A DNA stretch of 64,000 nt, taken from NCBI GenBank assembly GCA_965140765.1, contig OZ223309.1:1612001-1676000 (forward strand), written 5' to 3'. Positions within the stretch are counted from its first letter, which is position 1, and the number at the start of each line of letters is the position of its first letter. Source of the DNA: Sunxiuqinia sp963678245 (GTDB lineage: Bacteria; Bacteroidota; Bacteroidia; Bacteroidales; Prolixibacteraceae). Below, one piece after another: positions 26,188-33,868 of the stretch. Made by a program: the position numbers and the translations under genes. A model generated the notes under the pieces. The model saw only the letters and a list, made by a program, of their open reading frames with translations. It did no database searches and was not told the origin of the DNA.

Positions 26188-26543
26188 TTTTCGCAATCGT
26201 GATGATCGGTACAGATGGGAATATCCAAAAAGAAATTGTTGTTTTTCCAGTTTTCAATAGCTTCTTCAACCGATCCCTTGAATCCCGCTAATACTTGAAT
26301 ATTTTGACCTTTTAATTTATTGATGGCACCTTGTCCAATTCCTCCGGCTAAAAGGATACTCACACCAGCTTTTGCTAAATCTTCGGCTAAGTTGGTTTTG
26401 CAACCACAGGTTTTAGACGATTCCATATTTGTTCTCGAAACTACTCTTTTTGAACTGTCTACCTGGATGATAGTAAAGAAATCACAGTGTCCGAAATGAT
26501 CATCAACCTTGTTGTCTTTTGTTGGTATTGCAATTATGTTCAT
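26184..26543 (-). CDS. Dinitrogenase iron-molybdenum cofactor (NifX/NifB-like) domain protein
   Basis: A 119-residue stand-alone Nitro_FeMo-Co domain (NifX/NafY-like). Features are IAIPTKDNKVDDHFGHCDFF at the start, ILLAGGIGQGAINKLK near residue 63 and a His/Cys-rich tail. Stand-alone members occur in non-nitrogen-fixing bacteria and bind metal clusters, so nitrogen fixation is not implied. The internal ATG at 26543 fits the family start better than an in-frame ATG 69 bp upstream. No nif genes are nearby. Confidence 0.85.
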   Translation of the reverse strand: MNIIAIPTKDNKVDDHFGHCDFFTIIQVDSSKRVVSRTNMESSKTCGCKTNLAEDLAKAGVSILLAGGIGQGAINKLKGQNIQVLAGFKGSVEEAIENWKNNNFFLDIPICTDHHDCEN

Positions 26544-26706
26544 TGTTTTGATATTTAAATTACAATACAAATATAGTGAACAAATGATCATATTGGGATG
26601 AGTTGAGAACAAAAAAAATAAAATCGTATCATTTCTTAACAGAAACGGTATGAAATAGCGTTAAAAAGAATACTATCATTCGTATGAACACCAATAGGTT
26701 TGTGTG

Positions 26707-27072
26707 CTATTTTTCTTCCGGATCGAAATTTAATGATACCGAATTCACGCAATGTCTGGTATTTTTATCGGTTAATCCTTCGCCAACAAAAACATGCCCT
26801 AAATGACCACCACAATTGGCACAGGTAATTTCTGTTCGTCGGCCATCAGCATCTGTAGTTCGTTTTACCGCACCTTCAATTTCATCGTCAAAACTTGGCC
26901 AGCCACAGCCGGAATCAAATTTGTCGGATGACCGATAGAGTGGGGCATTACAACGTTTACAGTGGTATGTTCCTTTTGCTTTATTCTGATAATACTTGCC
27001 GGAAAATGCCGGCTCGGTTCCTTTATTCAGAATAACATATTCTTCAAATTGATCTAATTGATTGAATTTCAT
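26707..27072 (-). CDS. msrB: Peptide-methionine (R)-S-oxide reductase
   Basis: A 121-residue MsrB that repairs methionine-R-sulfoxide in proteins. It has the structural zinc pairs CKRC (near residue 37) and CANC (near 84), the fold motif SGCGWPSF, and the catalytic cysteine in RHCVNSVSLNF near the C-terminus. No signal peptide, so it is cytoplasmic. It is monocistronic, divergent from the pseudouridine synthase gene. Confidence 0.96.
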   Translation of the reverse strand: MKFNQLDQFEEYVILNKGTEPAFSGKYYQNKAKGTYHCKRCNAPLYRSSDKFDSGCGWPSFDDEIEGAVKRTTDADGRRTEITCANCGGHLGHVFVGEGLTDKNTRHCVNSVSLNFDPEEK

Positions 27073-27187
27073 GGCTTCTTAATTTTAATTGTTCCTCATC
27101 ATTAAATGCCTGTATTTTTAAAGACAACCAGTAGGGAGATTTGTTTGAAAAGAACTGTATCTTGCGAACGTTAATATTTCAGAAATC

Positions 27188-27877
27188 ATGGACATACCAA
27201 CTATATATAAAGATGAACATTTGATTGTGGTTAACAAGCCGGTTGACCTGCCAGTGCATAAAAACGACTTCATGTCTAATGATGCTCCGTATTTGACAAA
27301 ATTGATTGGCAATGAGTATGATCAATGGGTGCACAATGTTCATCGACTAGACTCCAAAACTTCGGGAGTGATTGTGTTAACTTTTTCAAAAGAAGTAGCC
27401 CACGAACTTGCCCTTCAGTTCGAGCGAAAGGAAGTTGATAAACAATATGCAGCCATTGTATTAGGCGAACTTTCTGAAGAAGGCATATTTGACGAAAAAG
27501 TTGTTGTGAAAAAGAAAAGCAAGTTTAAAAAGAATGCCCTGACTCTATACAAAAGAAAACGACTCGTTCAAACAAACATATCGTATAAAGAGCATACCAA
27601 TGTTTGCCTGAGCTTGGCTCAGGTTTTCCCGGAAACCGGACGTTGGCATCAGATTCGCCAGCACTTTGCCAAAAACAGACACGACATTGTTGGCGATTCA
27701 CATCATGGCGACTTTACCCTAAATAAACTGATAACAGCCGAATGGGGATTTAGACGGTTGATGTTGCATGCATCAAAACTATCTTTCACGCATCCGGTAA
27801 GTGGGGAGCGACTAACCTTTGAAGCAGAATTACCCAAAGACTTTGACCAATTGCTGCAAGCTGTTGCTGCTAAATAG
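27188..27877 (+). CDS. RluA-family RNA pseudouridine synthase
   Basis: A 229-residue pseudouridine synthase. The catalytic aspartate is in HRLDSKTSGVIVLTFSK near residue 55, preceded by the family start YKDEHLIVVNKPVDLPVH. No S4 domain is present, so it is a short RluA/TruC-type enzyme. Its uridine target in rRNA or tRNA cannot be predicted. Its end overlaps the convergent hemolysin III gene by 8 bp. Confidence 0.9.
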   Translation: MDIPTIYKDEHLIVVNKPVDLPVHKNDFMSNDAPYLTKLIGNEYDQWVHNVHRLDSKTSGVIVLTFSKEVAHELALQFERKEVDKQYAAIVLGELSEEGIFDEKVVVKKKSKFKKNALTLYKRKRLVQTNISYKEHTNVCLSLAQVFPETGRWHQIRQHFAKNRHDIVGDSHHGDFTLNKLITAEWGFRRLMLHASKLSFTHPVSGERLTFEAELPKDFDQLLQAVAAK

Positions 27878-28511
27878 GCAGTAAGTACAAAAACGCAAAA
27901 AAGTGGCAAACTGATCCGCCCAAAATGAATAGGTGAAAAACCAAATGAAAAAATGGCACTTTAGGAAATAGATAAAACACTGCACCGACAGTGTAACTTA
28001 GTCCTCCAGCCAACAAAAACCAGAGTGAAGTATTGGGTACTCGCTGGATGACAGGCACAATCGCCAATACAATCAGCCATCCCATGGCGATGTATAGCCA
28101 GGCCGAAAGGTTTCGCCACTTGGAACGGTAAAACCAAACTTTGAAGACAATGCCGGCAATGGCGAGTGTCCAGATCAAGCCAAAAATACTCCACCCAATC
28201 CACCCTCGAAGTGAAATTAAGGAGATGGGTGTGTAAGAGCCAGCAATCAAGATATAGATGGCCGAGTGGTCGAACTTATTTAATTTGATTTTTAAACGAG
28301 GTTTTTTAGCACTGTGATAAAGGGTAGAGGCCAGATAAAGAATAATCATACTCACCCCAAATACAGCAAAGCTTACAATGTGCCAGACATTTCCATAAAT
28401 AGCACCAAATACGGTTAAAAGCGTCACTCCAGCAACCGCCAAGGCAATGCCAATTCCATGAGAAATGGTGTTTGCTATTTCTTCTGCGCGTACTAATTTT
28501 TTACTTTTCAA
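27870..28511 (-). CDS. Hemolysin III (PAQR/YqfA) family membrane protein
   Basis: A 213-residue seven-TM protein of the PAQR/HlyIII family. Family hallmarks are NTISHGIGIAL in TM1, STLYHSAKKPR in TM2/loop, FDHSAIYILIAGSYTP, and the C-terminal histidines in FHLVFHLFILGGSVCHFF, which likely bind zinc. The family's role in bacteria is linked to membrane homeostasis rather than true haemolysis. Confidence 0.9.
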   Translation of the reverse strand: MKSKKLVRAEEIANTISHGIGIALAVAGVTLLTVFGAIYGNVWHIVSFAVFGVSMIILYLASTLYHSAKKPRLKIKLNKFDHSAIYILIAGSYTPISLISLRGWIGWSIFGLIWTLAIAGIVFKVWFYRSKWRNLSAWLYIAMGWLIVLAIVPVIQRVPNTSLWFLLAGGLSYTVGAVFYLFPKVPFFHLVFHLFILGGSVCHFFAFLYLLPI

Positions 28512-28574
28512 TGTGTGTGTGTTAAAACGGCGAAGTTACAAGATATTTTGCCGCACCTCGAAAAAAAATGAAAC

Positions 28575-29945
28575 TTATTTGATTGGTAATTGCATTCCAA
28601 AAGTAGATCCAATACCCGGTTCTGACTCCATGAAAACTTCACCTCCCATAAGCTGCGCTAAGTTTTTTGAAATTGCTAATCCAAGGCCGGTTCCTCCGTA
28701 TAATTTAACCAGATCTTGATTTGCTTGATGGAATCGCTTGAATACTTTATGATGAAATTCTTTTGGGATTCCGATACCGGTATCTTTCACATGAAAATAA
28801 AGCATCTGATCTTTTAGCTTGGTCCGAATTTCGATGCTCCCAATGTCTGTGAATTTGATAGCATTGCTTATGAAATTGCTTAAAACTTGTTTGGTACGTA
28901 CATAATCTATTGACGCTTCGAACTTGTCCGGAAGTTCATTGTAGATATGAAAAGTCAGAGATTTATTTTCAACCTCAGGTTTAAACGTTTGCATAATTTC
29001 CTCCAATATGTGTTCGATAACAAACAGTTTTTTCGTAATAACTATTTGTCCTGATTCAATTTTCGAAATATCCAGAACGTCGTTGATCAATGCTAATAGC
29101 TGTTTTCCTGATTTCAATACCATATTTAAATAAACTCTTCTCATGTCCTCAGAAAGTCCCTCGTCCTGAAGAAGTTCGGAGAAACCGAGAATACTATTCA
29201 TCGGAGTCCGGATTTCATGGCTCATGTTGGCTAAAAATGCCGATTTCAACTGGTCACTCTCTTCCGCCTTTATTTTGGATTTGTTTAATTCTTCGTTCGT
29301 TTGGTTTAGTTGGTTATTTATTTCCGTTAGTTTTAAGTTCAAATGAGAAAGCTCAATGTTTTGTCGGCTTAATTTCTCACGGCTTTCTTTCAATTGCCGG
29401 GCATTCTTAGAGCGTTTTTCAATTTCCTTTTTCAATGCTGAATTTGCCGTTACAAGGTCTGCCGTTCGTTCTAAAACTCTCTCTTCCAAAACCAAGTTGG
29501 CATTTCTCAATTGTTCTTCTTTTGCAATAAGCTTATCTTGATTTCTTTTACTTTCTAAAATAAGTTCAGTGAGCTGTGTTTGGTCTTCAATGCAAAAAAT
29601 GGCATAAGGTTCTTGTGAATCTTCCATAGGAAGAAAATTGACCGTTGTGTGGAGGTATCTATCAATCTTTTTTTCACCCGCATAAAGATTTCGATGTAGG
29701 TGTGATGAGAAAATAGCCGTTGTACCAAATTTCAGGACTGTATTGATTTGGTGTTGGTAGATAAACTGAATAAATGATGGAAAAATTTCATCCAGCTTTT
29801 TGGCATAAACATCTTCTAAATCATAGCCGGTCCAATCTTTCATTGTTTTATTCCAAAAAACTACTTTTTGATTTTTATCAACAATGAATATGCCGTTGAA
29901 TATATAATTAAATGTATCAAAATTTAAAAGCTTTTTACGAGTCAT
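28575..29945 (-). CDS. Soluble PAS-sensor histidine kinase
   Basis: A 456-residue kinase with no TM helix. It has a PAS domain (residues 8-125, WNKTMKDWTGYDLEDVY), a long coiled coil (about 130-230), HisKA with the phospho-acceptor H243 in ANMSHEIRTPMNS, and HATPase boxes ISNAIKFTD, DTGIGIP and GGTGLGLAIS. It ends after the ATPase domain with no receiver. It lies 7 bp downstream of a CheC-type gene and next to a receiver gene, so the three are one transcript and probably one pathway. Confidence 0.92.
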   Translation of the reverse strand: MTRKKLLNFDTFNYIFNGIFIVDKNQKVVFWNKTMKDWTGYDLEDVYAKKLDEIFPSFIQFIYQHQINTVLKFGTTAIFSSHLHRNLYAGEKKIDRYLHTTVNFLPMEDSQEPYAIFCIEDQTQLTELILESKRNQDKLIAKEEQLRNANLVLEERVLERTADLVTANSALKKEIEKRSKNARQLKESREKLSRQNIELSHLNLKLTEINNQLNQTNEELNKSKIKAEESDQLKSAFLANMSHEIRTPMNSILGFSELLQDEGLSEDMRRVYLNMVLKSGKQLLALINDVLDISKIESGQIVITKKLFVIEHILEEIMQTFKPEVENKSLTFHIYNELPDKFEASIDYVRTKQVLSNFISNAIKFTDIGSIEIRTKLKDQMLYFHVKDTGIGIPKEFHHKVFKRFHQANQDLVKLYGGTGLGLAISKNLAQLMGGEVFMESEPGIGSTFGMQLPIK

Positions 29946-29952
29946 TTAGCTT

Positions 29953-30570
29953 TTATTTTTTTTGAAATAAGTTGGCGTAGTATTGATCAATCATGGATAG
30001 AAGTTCATTAAACGTTTTGATTGAGAAGACTAATAATAAATTGCCACTAATATCAAGTTCAATTACCTTAAAGCTTGTTTTGCATAACAAGACGACCTTA
30101 CCATACTCACCAGGTTCAAACTTTATAATATCGTCAATCATACCATGCCGATATTCCGGAATGGCATATTTCAATTCAATTTCAAATTGTTCGCTCAATG
30201 TAGAAAAAACAGAATTAATGATGATGTTACTAATTTCAGTAAGAGCACTGATATTTAGGATGTCACTACTGTTGTTTAAATGAAGATCCCGAACAAATAA
30301 TCTGACTAATTTATTGGCCTTTTCGGTAGGGAAAATAAGTAATCCCGAACCTGAGAACGTTGATGAAAACCCCATCTCAACGGCAGCGTAATCTTCATTG
30401 GTCCATGTAGCTAAAAATTCCATCAAGCTCTTTTCATCGAATATATCTAAACTGGGTGTTTCGAGAGTTACGTGGTGTTCAACAATCTGATTCAATACAT
30501 TTGCGCCCCTGCCAATTCCAATATTGATGATTTCAAGCAGAGCATCCCTGTGCTTTTCGCTAACTTCCAT
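29953..30570 (-). CDS. cheC: CheC-type CheY phosphatase
   Basis: A 205-residue CheC/CheX-family protein. Both halves of the phosphatase signature (D/S-x3-E-x2-N) are visible: D9, E13 and N16 in DALLEIINIGIGRGANVL, and S108, E112 and N115 in SALTEISNIIINSVF. Family members dephosphorylate CheY-P. Here it lies between a receiver protein (3 bp upstream) and a histidine kinase, not in a chemotaxis operon, so it likely resets that receiver. No flagellar or chemotaxis genes are in the window. Confidence 0.88.
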   Translation of the reverse strand: MEVSEKHRDALLEIINIGIGRGANVLNQIVEHHVTLETPSLDIFDEKSLMEFLATWTNEDYAAVEMGFSSTFSGSGLLIFPTEKANKLVRLFVRDLHLNNSSDILNISALTEISNIIINSVFSTLSEQFEIELKYAIPEYRHGMIDDIIKFEPGEYGKVVLLCKTSFKVIELDISGNLLLVFSIKTFNELLSMIDQYYANLFQKK

Positions 30571-30573
30571 AAC

Positions 30574-30954
30574 CTAATTTTTGGATGACAGTTGAAAAAT
30601 TGTTGATGCCGACTTTATAAACTCTTGATGGTCAAAGGGTTTGTGCATCACATGACTTACCCCAAGATCAATGTATTTCTGTCTGGTTGTAGGCTGGATA
30701 TCAGCAGTTAATAGAATTACGGGGATGTGTTTATTGGTGAGTTTCAGCTTTTCCATAACGCCATAGCCATCCAGTTTTGGCATTAGTGAATCTAACACCA
30801 TACCATCGGGTTGCTCTTTTTCAATCATTAAAAGTGCCTCCTCTCCATTTTTTGCTTGAATCACATCGACGTCGGGAAAATCGCTTAAAATATCTTCAAT
30901 TTTCAGACGCATAACTAAAGAATCATCCACAACCAAAATTATTTTCTTTTCCAT
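30574..30954 (-). CDS. Single-domain response regulator (CheY-like)
   Basis: A 126-residue receiver with no output domain. It has the acidic pair D10-D11, phosphoacceptor D55 in GMVLDSLMPKLDGYG, a switch threonine in ILLTADIQP and a conserved lysine in MHKPFDHQEF. It is first in the CheY-CheC-kinase operon. It probably acts by protein binding, with phosphate supplied by the kinase and removed by CheC (inference). Confidence 0.93.
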   Translation of the reverse strand: MEKKIILVVDDSLVMRLKIEDILSDFPDVDVIQAKNGEEALLMIEKEQPDGMVLDSLMPKLDGYGVMEKLKLTNKHIPVILLTADIQPTTRQKYIDLGVSHVMHKPFDHQEFIKSASTIFQLSSKN

Positions 30955-31153
30955 AATGAGCTATTTCTATTCGTTAGAATGAAGACTATTGATGCAATAA
31001 CGTGTCTTTTGAGTGAATTAAGATATTCAACCTTTTATTGTAGCCCACAATATAGTAAATAATACTCTTTTATTTAAGAAATAGTTTGTGTTGTTTAGTT
31101 CTAATACGAATCAAAATCAGGCTCATTTTTGGAAATCTATTTTTTGAAATGTG

Positions 31154-31540
31154 TTACACAGCTTGAATTGCTTTTTCCAGCCTGTTTTTAATATCTATGG
31201 CTATACCACCCAAATCCTCATTTTCAATTGCCATCATCGAGGCTATTGGATTTACCGCTGCAATTTCAACTTTATTATCACTGGTTTCCTGAACGATGAC
31301 ATTACATGGTAACATTGTTCCAATTTTATCTTCGGCTTGCAATGCTTGGTAGGCGGCCGGAGGATTGCAAGCTCCAAGTATCGTGTATTTTCGAAAGTCA
31401 ATGTCCAGTTTTTTCTTTAGCTTTTCTTGAATATTAATTGTGGTCAGTACGCCGAAACCTTCTTTTTTGAGTTCTTCAGTTACTTTCTCAATAGCTTCGT
31501 CAAAGGTGTAGTTAGTTACTTTTTCAATGTAGTACTTCAT
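31154..31540 (-). CDS. DUF302 family protein
   Basis: A 128-residue protein of the DUF302 family. It has the typical TFDEAIEKVTEELKKEGFGVL near residue 12, LGACNPPAAYQALQAEDKIG near residue 79 and LLPCNVIVQE afterwards. Structural members bind small ligands or metals, but the role is unknown. It lies directly after (in transcription order) the CopB ATPase relic, so it may be a survivor of a metal-handling cluster. No signal peptide. Confidence 0.88.
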   Translation of the reverse strand: MKYYIEKVTNYTFDEAIEKVTEELKKEGFGVLTTINIQEKLKKKLDIDFRKYTILGACNPPAAYQALQAEDKIGTMLPCNVIVQETSDNKVEIAAVNPIASMMAIENEDLGGIAIDIKNRLEKAIQAV

Positions 31541-31589
31541 GATTTTTTTTATTAGTTGTTATTTATGTAGAGTTTTCTTTTCAGTCGTT

Positions 31590-32722
31590 GAGCGTTAATG
31601 GCAATAATATTATAAGCTTTAGCCCACATGAAATTCTGAATCATCTTTTTGTATGTCTTTTTTACAAATAAAATTAAAGATGCGACATCTTTTGGATTGC
31701 TATTGATTATAATACTCGCGGTTTATTTCAGTGTTTTACTGCCTCTTGCGATTCTTATCTAATTTCATCTTTCAGGGTGATAAAACCAATCAAATGTTCA
31801 TTTTAAATAACATAAACAACAGTTTCCTGTTCATTTTTGTTTGCCTCTTTCGGCATCTATAAATTATTTTCTTTAAAATATTCAGGATTCACTACTTTCA
31901 ACTGTTTTTCTTCAATTTTTAATTCAATACCTTTTCCGGTTATCGCATTGAAGTCTTTTATTTCAGGCAGATCATTTTCATCATTTACTTTCTTCATAAT
32001 CTTGGCTGCCAATAGGTGTTCCGATTCTGATTCAACTGCTCTCGCAAGTTTTAAAAACAGCCTCGTCATCATAATCCTTAGTTGCTGATTGGTCACGTGT
32101 GATCCCGAAGTTTCCTTTGGTGGGTTTCCCGGTTTTGTCAACTGCAAGCTGAGTCACTTTACGCAAGTTTTCAAACGCAGTTCTGTTTCGAATCAGGAAC
32201 CCGTTTTGTGCCGAAATAGAGATTAGAATTGCAACAACTAAAAGTATCGCTACCCTAATGCATGAGGGCAGGTGATCACCATGACGCTTTCCCAATGTAA
32301 AAATTATAATTCAGCAGGTCTTGAATCATAGGTGACAAAACCAGAACTGCTAATGTCAGCACCATGGAAATATAAAATCGCTTTCGGAAATCCTTGATCA
32401 TCATTGCATGATAACCGTAGTGATCACATGAGCCATGGTCATGTTTGTGATGAATGGCTTACATCTTTTTTGTTGTGGGAATGAGAATGAATGTGTTGCT
32501 TCTCTTCTTCCGGTTGTTTTTTCTTCTGATTGGAAGATTTAGACGTTTGTTGCTGATGATCATGTTTGGGATGATGATCGTCGTGTTTTTATGGTGATTC
32601 TTTTGACAGGTCGGATTGGCTTCCATGCTGGGCATGTTGCTGTTTGTGGAGGAGTTTTTCATGCTGCAGATATTTTTTTGATTGACTTCTTTTTTATTTG
32701 TTGAATTTCCTTGATCAGTCAT
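31590..32722 (-). pseudogene. Heavily decayed CopB-type (CPH) P1B copper ATPase
   Basis: Pieces of a CPH-type P1B ATPase lie in order on the minus strand in shifting frames. First comes a start MTDQGNSTNKKEV with a His-rich N-terminus (KHDHQQQTSKSSNQ), then DFRKRFYISMVLTLAVLVLSPM. A VITCPHALG stretch with a broken membrane segment follows, then LIRNRTAFENLRKVTQLAVDKTG, EDFN-like NAITGKG, EYFKENNL, EQETVVYVI and SNPKDVASLILFVKKTYKKM. About 1.1 kb remains of a normal ~2.1 kb. The actuator domain and the hinge with GDGVND are missing, and several stops break the frame. Confidence 0.8.
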
Positions 32723-33004
32723 AACGGATAGGATTTGTAGCCAGTTAGCTAAAAAACCATGCCACAATAGCTGTTTGATTCAAATGCCTTTAATCAGCAG
32801 AATCGCTAACTTACTCATTTATTGATGAAGGATTTTGTTCCACACCTATGTTGTTATAGTTCCACAGAATATCTGACTCGGATATTACTGCTGTTTGAAC
32901 CATCCCTGCGTATGTTAATTCTTGATTTTCTCTTATTCCGAAAGCTGTTTGATTCGTTAATAATGGATAACTTTTAAATATTTTTGTGAAAAACCACATT
33001 GACA
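32723..33004. other. Region between CopB relic and the 33005 gene
   Basis: A minus-strand frame (32811-33005) reads TYAGMVQTAVISESDILW near its middle and ends SSINE. It could be a relic of a neighbouring metal-efflux gene, but I do not recognise it. Its ATG would overlap the divergent start at 33005, so it is listed as unassigned. No other structure is visible. Confidence 0.3.
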
Positions 33005-33721
33005 ATGAAGTACCTGAAAGCCTCCATAGAACTCAAAAAGTTGATAGAACAAACAAACGAGCTGTGCCTGACGAAAAACTGTCCGGTTCTTAATCAACGA
33101 AATTTTATCGTGTTGAAATCAGATGGTGGTGAAGAGCGCGAAATAAAAATGAAGGAGTTTTCTAACGAATTTCTTCAAACAATACTCGAAGAAAATAGGA
33201 ATTCAAAGGCTTTTGTTTTTACTGATTTGGCTGCCACGATGGTCAAAGATCAAAAGCTGACTTATTTCTTGTACAAAGGCTATCATAGCGAAATTGAAAA
33301 AGGATTGGTTTGGTTTCAGGCTATCAACGGAGAGACTGCAGAACCAACTGGTAATTTACAGTTCAGCAATATCGAGGAGAATGTTTTTTATTCGGTTTCG
33401 ACTCCCGACTTTGAAGAAAGCACCAGCAATGCTATGGAAACCGATGAGCAAATTGAAGAGGGTAAAAGCATTGTTTTTATCATAGGTAACCATAATGAAG
33501 AGCGCTTGTTGCACGATATTCAGCGCTTGATTTTTGATACAGTTAATAATGTTCAAAAACACCAAGGATTGAAATTTAAGATTATTCTGAATATCAACAA
33601 GTTTAACGGAAAACCAACAGCTTATTTTCTGAAACAACTTGACTTTATCAAAGAATATACCCACACGAGTATTCAATCAGAATATCCAAATTGCGAGTTT
33701 GTTTTTGACCTTGAAATATAG
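33005..33721 (+). CDS. Hypothetical protein (unrecognised)
   Basis: A 238-residue soluble protein with no signal peptide or TM helix and no family I recognise. It begins MKYLKASIELKKLIEQTNE. A mid-region contains TDLAATMVKDQKLTYFLYKG, followed by an acidic linker (EESTSNAMETDEQIEEGKS, about residues 136-155). The C-terminal half FIIGNHNEERLLHDIQRL has a mixed alpha/beta look, so two domains joined by the acidic linker are likely. The ATG at 33005 was chosen over a TTG two codons upstream. Confidence 0.7.
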   Translation: MKYLKASIELKKLIEQTNELCLTKNCPVLNQRNFIVLKSDGGEEREIKMKEFSNEFLQTILEENRNSKAFVFTDLAATMVKDQKLTYFLYKGYHSEIEKGLVWFQAINGETAEPTGNLQFSNIEENVFYSVSTPDFEESTSNAMETDEQIEEGKSIVFIIGNHNEERLLHDIQRLIFDTVNNVQKHQGLKFKIILNINKFNGKPTAYFLKQLDFIKEYTHTSIQSEYPNCEFVFDLEI

Positions 33722-33810
33722 TTTTGTAAGTGGAGTGATAACATATCTCTCTTCCACTAAAAAGTAGCTGATATTAAATTCATTTTTCGGAGAAGCTCTA
33801 AGTTATTTCC

Positions 33811-33818
33811 TACTTTTG
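33811..33818 (+). promoter_or_regulatory. -7 promoter box (TACTTTTG) for hrpB
   Basis: Matches TAnnTTTG and lies 50 bp before the TTG start codon of the helicase, consistent with a leader of about 45 bases. Confidence 0.5.
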
Positions 33819-33868
33819 CGCTCCTAAAAATTACCTAGCAGATGGTATTCTAGAAAAGCATTTTAATT

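Noticed and set aside
26184..26543. Nitrogen-fixation gene cluster from the NifX-like domain
   Set aside because: No nif structural or assembly genes nearby; stand-alone members are common in non-fixing bacteria.
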